This document shows positions 57,643-64,000 of a DNA stretch of 64,000 nt, in pieces. This DNA is from Farysia itapuensis (lineage: Eukaryota > Basidiomycota > Ustilaginomycetes > Ustilaginales > Ustilaginaceae): assembly GCA_023212645.1 (NCBI GenBank), contig JALBYC010000021.1:118520-182519 (forward strand). Reading direction: 5' to 3'. Both the position numbers and the translations under genes were made by a program. The stretch's first letter is position 1; each line of letters begins with the position of its first letter. The notes beneath the pieces are model-generated. The model had not been told where the DNA came from. It did no database searches and saw nothing but the letters and a program-made list of their open reading frames with translations.

Positions 57643-59019
57643 ATGGCCACCTCTCAGGCAGGCGGACTGCAGCGGAGACGTGGAGCTGGAGGCACAGGCT
57701 CAGCTGCTCCTGGCTCTCCGTCCGTACCGAGCACCTCGTCTAGTCGACTCGAGGATGACGAATACTACAAGACGCCTTCGCGAACGGCTTCGCCCGCACC
57801 GGCTGGTAGCTCCGTTCCCAGCTCCTCCCGCTCTGGTGGTGCGTATGGTTCCCGCTCCGCAACGGGCTCCGTCACCACTTACGACGAATCACGTGGACAC
57901 AAAGTTGCTTACGACCCCAGAGATTTGAACGATGAAAAGGAGATGGGCGAGAATCCTCGTCTGACCATGATGGAGGAGATCTTACTTCTGGGTCTCAAAG
58001 ACAAGCAAGGCTATCTGTCCTTCTGGAACGACAATATCTCTTATACTCTTCGCGGTTGCATATTGATCGAGCTTGCGCTACGCAGACGCATCGCCATCAC
58101 CAAAGACCCGATGAGAAAACGCTACGGGCTAACAGAGAGAATGGTGGAAATCATCGATGGCAAGATGACAGGGGAGGTTCTTCTCGACGAGGCCCTCAAG
58201 ATGATGAAGGCAAGCGACAAGATGTCGGTCGGCCAGTGGGTCGATCTCATGAGCGGTACGTACAGGGCTCTAATCAGAAACGCTAAATCATATACTGACT
58301 GATCCGATGACGTAGGCGAGACCTGGAATGTTATGAAGATTGGGTACCAGCTCAAACAAGTACGCGAACGATTAGCCAAAGGACTTGTGGACAAAGGCAT
58401 CCTGCGAACAGAGAAGCGAAACTTCCTCCTGTTTGACATGGCAACCCATCCTCTAAATGACACATCCTGCAAAGATGCCGTCTTAAGACGGGTCATGCTC
58501 CTGCTCACGTCAACTTCGCCAAGCGTTCATGCTAACACGTTCTACAAAGAAGAAGTTTCCTCGAGCGGTCGACCCGTTGCATTACGAGTCACTCGGGCCC
58601 TCTGTCTTCTGTGCTGCTCGTTCTCCGCCAACGTGCTGGAGAATGCACTGAATCATCTCTCGTATGAGGCGAGAGAGTCGGCGTTCCAAAAGGCTGATGA
58701 TATTTTGGAGCAATTTGCATTGTGGCCGATGGCGCCGAGCTCCGGTTTGGCTGGCGGGGGAGTCGGCGGCGGTTCCAGCGCCAGTGGAGTGCCCTCATCC
58801 TTCTCTTCCAATGGGCCCAAAGTGAAGGGAAACGGTGCCAGGATAGGTGAAGGGTCTATGCTCAGCGAACAGTCGTACGACGAGGGATCCGTTGGCGCCT
58901 CCATCCCGGAACTGGCCAAAGCAATACAAAAGGAACTCGACACCGAAGGGGATCCATTCATGTTCGAGTGCATAGCTGCTGTCCTAAACGTTCTGAGCCG
59001 GATGGACTCCTTGCTCTAG
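57643..59019 (+). CDS. VPS74: VPS74/GOLPH3, PI4P-dependent Golgi retention factor, two exons
   Basis: 438 residues. Vps74 binds PI4P on Golgi membranes and the tails of glycosyltransferases to keep them in the Golgi by COPI recycling. Exon 1 is 57643-58255; the intron is 58256-58315 (60 nt, GTACGT...GTAG) and exon 2 is 58316-59019; the split glycine codon restores MSGETWNVMKIGYQLKQVRE. The GPP34 domain begins at ENPRLTMMEEILLLGLKDKQ, followed by GYLSFWNDNISYTLRGCILI, RERLAKGLVDKGILRTEKRN and the VTRALCLLCCSFSANVLENA hairpin region. The first ~95 residues are Ser/Gly-rich, and a Gly/Ser loop is inserted before the last helices, so it exceeds yeast Vps74 (345 aa). Converges on ENP1. Confidence 0.94.
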
Positions 59020-59158
59020 TCTCTGCATGATTTCGCTCACTCTACTTTGTACCTCTCGTCCGTCGCCTCTATGCATGCATCACACTTCTTCGTCACTCGA
59101 CAATCGAGCCGTAGTTATTCTAATGGAATGTGCAGTAAAATTACAATTGAGCGGTGAG

Positions 59159-60712
59159 CTATACAGACATCATATCGTCATCATCTTCATCCACGGGTTC
59201 TTCCAGCATATCGCCTCTTGCTGTCGCTGTGAGTAGCTCACGTCGCACTTCTGGTGTGATTCCATCGTGTTTCTGTACCCTGAGCAGATCGAGCAAAGCT
59301 GATTTCTGATCCGGAGTCAAATCCTGCTTGTACCGCTGTGCAAAAACAAGCATGCTCTGATGCCAGAGCACAGGCATGCGACGCTCTTTGGTGATTTTGT
59401 CCACCTCGACTCCCGAATTGGGCTCAGAGAAGCGCAAAAAGTGGTAGATAAGCGAGTCCACGACTTTGTAGGGTAGCGCGTACTTTTTATCTAGGAGGAC
59501 GCGGATGAACAGAGATGTCGGACCAGAATATTCCATCTCGGCCAGACGTAGCAGAGCAGCTGCTGAGTGTAGCACTGGAATCGAAACCTTGGCGAGGACA
59601 GAAGAAACGATGGCAGCTTCCTTGAGAGTCAATGTTCCGCTCTCACAGAGAGGAAAGAGGAAACCCTTGAAAAAAGCAGCAGGTTTGTAAATTGCCTTCT
59701 TCATGGCTTCGTATGTTTGATAAGAGACTTTGCCGTCGTCCTGAATCTCGTCTCGCACTTTATCGAGCAGAACAAGCTCATAGAATCTTTGCATTTGATC
59801 CGCCTTCATGGTGGAGACAAAGATTCGGACGGCAGCTAGTGTTGCATGTGGTGTCCAGGCTTCTGGGTTGGTGATGTAGAGAATTGACTCCCATGCGGGT
59901 AGAGAGGGTACGATCTTGAAAGCTTTGGGCAGAGGACCCGATTTGTACCGCGAGAGAAGCTCTCCGACCTTTTGGTATACTTGAATGACTTTTGGATTGA
60001 TGCCAGGAGGCATTCTCCGGTCATCGTTGGTGTCTCCTCCGGCGGCTCCGGCTGTCTCTGCGGCATCGATCTTTTCCATGATGAGGTCGGCGAGAGTCTT
60101 AGTGCCACGAGCATTGCTCATGTCAGCATCCTCTTCAGCTTCATCTGCCGCTGCATGCTGTGCCTCAAACTTGTCCAGAAGCGCACGATCTGATGGATCA
60201 ATTTCGAGATTGGTGTCGAAAGAGGCCCACTCGTCGTGACCCATTTCGGCCTCCTCTTCGTCAACTTCGCCAAGATCGTCTCGATCTTCAATATCCTCGT
60301 CGGAATCTTCTGGCATGAATGTAGACGTGGAGGCTCTGATCTCATGGCGCTGGTCGGCAGCAGACAGGGAAGCTGGTGCTCGTACTTCCATACTTTCCCG
60401 CTCCAGTTCCTCTTGCTGTTCACGAGCCAATCGTAGAATGTTTCTAGAGAGCTTAGGGTCAATGAATTTTTTCTCCTTGTTTGCCCCTCCGGCCTTGCCG
60501 CCGGTCACCATCCCTGGCGGTGCAGCCCCAAAATCTTGTTCTCCCTCATCATCTAAAGTTAGGTGTGCTTTGACCTTCTTGTTGCGACGACCAGGTGCGG
60601 ACACAAGGCCGAACTTGGAAGTCAGTTGATCTTCTTGTAGTTGCTGAGGCAGCGGGTTGTGCCGCTGCGAGCCAGACTTGCGGGCTAGCTTGGCTGAGGG
60701 TGCTCGCGGCAT
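59159..60712 (-). CDS. ENP1: ENP1/bystin, 40S ribosome assembly factor
   Basis: 517 residues. Enp1 (bystin) is needed for 20S pre-rRNA processing and pre-40S export. N-terminal ~215 residues are charged and disordered. The bystin domain runs from about 235 to 500: VGELLSRYKSGPLPKAFKIV, PSLPAWESILYITNPEAWTP, AVRIFVSTMKADQMQRFYEL, KALYKP-like AIYKPAAFFKGFLFPLCESG, and KYALPYKVVDSLIYHFLRFS. All conserved blocks are in place. The C-terminus is an acidic run. ATG at 60712; single exon. Shares an 806-bp divergent region with TUP1. Confidence 0.95.
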   Translation of the reverse strand: MPRAPSAKLARKSGSQRHNPLPQQLQEDQLTSKFGLVSAPGRRNKKVKAHLTLDDEGEQDFGAAPPGMVTGGKAGGANKEKKFIDPKLSRNILRLAREQQEELERESMEVRAPASLSAADQRHEIRASTSTFMPEDSDEDIEDRDDLGEVDEEEAEMGHDEWASFDTNLEIDPSDRALLDKFEAQHAAADEAEEDADMSNARGTKTLADLIMEKIDAAETAGAAGGDTNDDRRMPPGINPKVIQVYQKVGELLSRYKSGPLPKAFKIVPSLPAWESILYITNPEAWTPHATLAAVRIFVSTMKADQMQRFYELVLLDKVRDEIQDDGKVSYQTYEAMKKAIYKPAAFFKGFLFPLCESGTLTLKEAAIVSSVLAKVSIPVLHSAAALLRLAEMEYSGPTSLFIRVLLDKKYALPYKVVDSLIYHFLRFSEPNSGVEVDKITKERRMPVLWHQSMLVFAQRYKQDLTPDQKSALLDLLRVQKHDGITPEVRRELLTATARGDMLEEPVDEDDDDMMSV

Positions 60713-61518
60713 GCTGTCTTGGACTGGTGTGTGGAACAGAAAAGTTCTAACTGCGAACGAAAATTATGAATCTACAAGTCCCGAAACCCGAGTGTTGGAG
60801 CGTGCAAGCTAGAGTCACAGTGTGAAAGTGAGCTGCAGTCACAGTCACAAGTGTGCGCTTCATGAGTCACGTGTCACAGCCACACAGAGGGCCTAAATGT
60901 GGCCTAACATTCTCGCGCCTCCCGGAACGTCGATCCGTCGAAACGTAGGCCGAAATGCAAAACGTAAGTGTGAGTGGAAGCTTCTTCCCTCGCGTTTGCA
61001 TTAAAATCTGGCTTTTGGAATCGCGATCACCTTTGGGTACATAGTATTGTGTATTAATTGTACCGCAATCTGATTCGCCCCGGGGTGCTGTACGCACAGT
61101 CGAAATACGAAAATAGAGATTACCTCGGGCATTTTGCACCCGCCTGCCACCTCGGTTTTAGCCTTCACGCTTTTGGATCATCCGCGCGTGTGCGCTGCTC
61201 GCCTCCTCCCGTTTGCCCGTCCGTTCAGCCTGACAGCTACACGACTTGGATCCAATTCTCGCTTCCGCAATCTTCATCGCCGTTGTCGCTTTGCATCATC
61301 CTATTTTCTTTACACCTCTCCCCCTTCTACCTTGATCCCATTCGGCTTTCAGCACTCAACGTGCCAGACGACCAGAACAACGTCGCAGGTTGCACGTGTA
61401 CGCGTTGTATTAATCTCCGCAGGTGTTCTGTCGGCTCTTGCTATCCATCGATCCGACTCGAACATCAACAGAGATCGGCGTACTTCCAATCGACGCGACT
61501 AGGACAGCTGCAATTTGC
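60713..61518. promoter_or_regulatory. Divergent promoter region, ENP1 / TUP1
   Basis: 806 bases. The ENP1-proximal half has five GTCAC copies between 60814 and 60877, including an overlapping TGAGTCA and CACGTG (60863-60873). The TUP1-proximal half (61190-61350) is strongly C/T-rich, as expected for a long leader. An intron-like CCGCAG lies at 61416-61421, so a leader intron is possible. Confidence 0.5.
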
Positions 61519-63696
61519 ATGGCGACCATGTACAATCACCGATCACTTGTACCCAATGCCGGCTCGCAAGGGCCTCCGTCCGGGGGACCGCCGCCAGGTG
61601 CTACCGGATCAGGTCCGGCTTCATCCGCAGCAGCAGCAGCAGCAGCCGCAGCAGCACAACAGCAAGGCTCACATCCAGGCGGACCTGTCCTAGGTGGACC
61701 CGGTACCGCCGCAGGAGGTCCTCCCGGTGTATCCGGAGGTCCTCCTGGCTCTGCCGCTGCGGGTGGGGCTCCTCACACAAGCTCGGCACGCCTTGCTGAC
61801 CTTCTTGATTTTGTGAGGCACGAGTTTGATCTTTTGGGCAACGACACTGCTCAATTCAAGGCACAACGAGATGAAATGGAACATCGCATTTCGCAGCAGC
61901 TCGGCGAAGTCAACATGATGCAGAACCACTTCTACGAACTCGAAAAGCGTCACACCCAGATCATTCAACAGTACGAAGACGAAGTCAAAAGACTGCGCAG
62001 CATTCTCGATTCGCGTGGTCTTTCATCAGAGCACGGCGCTCAGCCAGCATCAGGTCCCATCAGTGGACCACCGCACTTGCCAGCATCCGGCGCATCCGGA
62101 CCGCCGCCCATTGCTTCAGCTGGTGGGCCCCCTCCTGGAGGTCCAGGCGGAGCGGGCTCTAGCTCCGCCATGTTTGGACCCAACGGCAATGGTGCTCCCG
62201 GCTCAGACTATGGACGTGGTAATGGCTTTGACAGGGAGAGGGAGGCTGGACGTGGCCCAGCAGCCGGCGGCAAAGACATCAAGCGCATGCGAATGGATGG
62301 CCCCGGATCTCATTACAGCGGCCCTCCGAGTCCAGGAGCTGAAAGGGAGTGGGTCAAAAAGGAAGATCGCGATCGTGCATCTCGCGACGACAAGTGGGAA
62401 CGTGAACAATCGCGTGGCGGGCCTTTGGGACCTGGTCCTGCTCAATCTCCCCATGGAGCGCCGCCGCTCCCTCCTTCCAACGCCTACAACAGAGATGTCT
62501 CGCATCGCGATCCGAGAGAACGAGAACGCCTGAGTGGAGAGCGACCTGGCGAAGCGGGATCCAACACAGGCTCTCCAGGCGCTGGTGGTGCCGCCGCTGG
62601 AAACTATTCGTTAGCTAGCCTCAGCGACATGGAGCCAGACGATATCCCAAAAGAGTTGAAGAAAGAAGGATCTGACTGGCTCGCCATCTTCAACCCCAAG
62701 GTCAAGAGAACGCTGGACGTCAATCTGGTTCATACATTTTTGCACGAGAGCGTCGTCTGCTGTGTTCGCTTCTCGGCGGATGGCAAGTTCCTGGCTACCG
62801 GCTGCAACAAAAGTGCTCAGATTTTCGACACAAAGACAGGAGCCAAAACATGTGTCTTGACCGACCAGTCTGCCAATTCTAAGGGCGATCTCTATATCCG
62901 CAGTGTCTGCTTCAGCCCTGATGGAAAGTGTCTAGCTACCGGTGCGGAAGATCGTCAGATCAGGATTTGGGATATTTCGAAGAAAAAGGTCAAGAATCTT
63001 TTCCAAGGTCACAAGCAGGAGATTTACTCTCTCGACTACTCGAAAGACGGCCGGATCATTGCCTCGGGTTCAGGAGACAAGACTGTGCGGATTTGGGATG
63101 TCGAGAACGGCACGCTTTTGCATACTCTCTACACTTCGCCTGGACTGGAGCATGGTCCCAGTGAGGCCGGTGTGACCTCCGTCAGCATCTCTTCTGACAA
63201 CCGCCTCGTAGCCGCCGGCGCTTTAGATACCTTGGTGCGCGTGTGGGATGCACAGACGGGCAAACAGCTCGAGAGACTCAAGAGCCACAAGGACTCGATC
63301 TACTCCGTCTCATTTGCACCCGACGGCAAATCTCTCATCTCCGGCAGTCTCGACAAGACACTTAAATTATGGGACCTTACCGGCACGGCTAAGGCAGTAC
63401 AAGAGAACCGGGCCGAAGAGAAGGGCGGACAGGCGACATGTGCAACGACTTTTGTCGGACACAAAGACTATGTGCTGTCGGTATCATGTTCTCCCGACGG
63501 ACAATGGGTGGCATCAGGATCCAAAGACCGCGGCGTTCATTTTTGGGACCCAAAGACAGCTCAGACACAATTTGTGCTTCAGGGTCACAAAAATTCCGTT
63601 ATTGCCATCAACCTCAGTCCCGCCGGCGGCCTTTTGGCTACAGGCAGCGGCGACTTCAACGCCAGAATATGGAGTTACGACCGCATCGCTAACTAA
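61519..63696 (+). CDS. TUP1: TUP1 global transcriptional corepressor
   Basis: 725 residues. Tup1 with Ssn6/Cyc8 represses many gene sets and in dimorphic fungi controls morphology and mating. The N-terminal tetramerisation helix runs from RLADLLDFVRHEFDLLGNDT to EDEVKRLRSILDS (about residues 92-165). Before it is a Gly/Pro-rich segment with a poly-Ala run; after it is a Gly/Pro linker (~170-370). Seven WD40 repeats follow (~405-725), for example VCFSPDGKCLATGAEDRQIR, LDYSKDGRIIASGSGDKTVR and VSFAPDGKSLISGSLDKTLK. The short family motif after the linker is SDWLAIFNPKVKRTLDVNLV. ATG at 61519; ATG 61528 (MYNHRSLVP) is an equally good initiator and matches many fungal Tup1 starts. Single exon. 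Confidence 0.95.
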   Translation: MATMYNHRSLVPNAGSQGPPSGGPPPGATGSGPASSAAAAAAAAAAQQQGSHPGGPVLGGPGTAAGGPPGVSGGPPGSAAAGGAPHTSSARLADLLDFVRHEFDLLGNDTAQFKAQRDEMEHRISQQLGEVNMMQNHFYELEKRHTQIIQQYEDEVKRLRSILDSRGLSSEHGAQPASGPISGPPHLPASGASGPPPIASAGGPPPGGPGGAGSSSAMFGPNGNGAPGSDYGRGNGFDREREAGRGPAAGGKDIKRMRMDGPGSHYSGPPSPGAEREWVKKEDRDRASRDDKWEREQSRGGPLGPGPAQSPHGAPPLPPSNAYNRDVSHRDPRERERLSGERPGEAGSNTGSPGAGGAAAGNYSLASLSDMEPDDIPKELKKEGSDWLAIFNPKVKRTLDVNLVHTFLHESVVCCVRFSADGKFLATGCNKSAQIFDTKTGAKTCVLTDQSANSKGDLYIRSVCFSPDGKCLATGAEDRQIRIWDISKKKVKNLFQGHKQEIYSLDYSKDGRIIASGSGDKTVRIWDVENGTLLHTLYTSPGLEHGPSEAGVTSVSISSDNRLVAAGALDTLVRVWDAQTGKQLERLKSHKDSIYSVSFAPDGKSLISGSLDKTLKLWDLTGTAKAVQENRAEEKGGQATCATTFVGHKDYVLSVSCSPDGQWVASGSKDRGVHFWDPKTAQTQFVLQGHKNSVIAINLSPAGGLLATGSGDFNARIWSYDRIAN

Positions 63697-63861
63697 AGCT
63701 CTGCTTGTCCGGCCTCTCTTCCTCCGACCCACCTATGCACTCATCCTCCTTTTCAACTTCTTATTCCCCACTTTAATTCGTGTACGCATCTGTGCACGTT
63801 GCCCACCTGTCGTCCTCGTTGTGTACCCTTACTTACTTCGGCCTGAGATTCGACGACTCAC

Positions 63862-63863
<2 letters not shown>
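63697..63863. other. TUP1 3' flank
   Basis: C/T-rich sequence after the TUP1 stop that ends abruptly at a C run. No feature was recognised. Confidence 0.5.
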
Positions 63864-63917
<54 letters not shown>

Positions 63918-63922
63918 ACCCC

Positions 63923-64000
<78 letters not shown>
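63864..64000. repeat. Near-pure poly-C run at the window end (probable artefact)
   Basis: 137 bases, all C except A at 63918 and A at 63923. Homopolymers of this length are very unusual in fungal DNA, and poly-G reads (poly-C on this strand) are a known no-signal artefact of two-colour short-read chemistry. It most likely marks a contig end. Confidence 0.85.

Noticed and set aside
63864..64000. Telomeric end
   Set aside because: Fungal telomeres here would be TTAGGG-type; a C homopolymer with two A bases is not a telomere repeat.

Overview
This is a gene-dense fungal nuclear window, most likely from a basidiomycete yeast or smut-like fungus (Ustilaginomycotina is my best guess). The reasons are large, mostly single-exon genes, a few very short introns with GTRNGT-type donors (57-110 nt), balanced base composition, and a fungal gene set: velvet regulator, hybrid histidine kinase, SPX-RING ligase, Tup1 and LCL2. 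I read 26 protein genes with confidence plus one doubtful spliced gene. I recognise no tRNA, rRNA, transposon or CRISPR array.

Left third (1-23.4 kb): the 3' part of a separase gene (ESP1) runs off the left edge. It is followed by the RAD16-type DNA-repair ATPase/RING protein, xanthine dehydrogenase, a velvet-domain regulator on the opposite strand, a two-exon Mediator subunit MED8, and a long Sro7/tomosyn-type exocytosis regulator that shares a promoter with MED8. Middle (23.9-36 kb): an SPX-RING ubiquitin ligase, the SPB4 ribosome-biogenesis helicase, a multi-PAS hybrid histidine kinase and malate synthase. Right half (36.9-63.7 kb): genes here almost strictly alternate strands, giving divergent promoters of about 200-800 bp and tight convergent 3' ends. 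In order they are thioredoxin, an AN1 zinc-finger protein, LCL2, NAF1, AP-3 beta, a kelch protein, a doubtful spliced gene, a large repetitive secreted protein, an HSD10-like dehydrogenase, an SRP40-like nucleolar protein, an RCF2-like mitochondrial protein, POP1, VPS74, ENP1 and TUP1.

Functional themes: five genes act in ribosome or RNP assembly (SPB4, NAF1, SRP40-like, POP1, ENP1), three in membrane traffic (Sro7-like, AP-3 beta, VPS74), and several in gene regulation (MED8, velvet, TUP1, histidine kinase). Malate synthase and the HSD10-like enzyme may be peroxisomal, judging from PTS1-like tails. The least conventional gene is the secreted protein at 48280-50472, with a signal peptide, dibasic sites, three different tandem-repeat blocks and a compact cysteine domain. 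The last 137 bases are an almost pure C run that looks like an assembly artefact and not biology.

Start codons were set at ATG. Several long open frames extend upstream of the first ATG and were trimmed.
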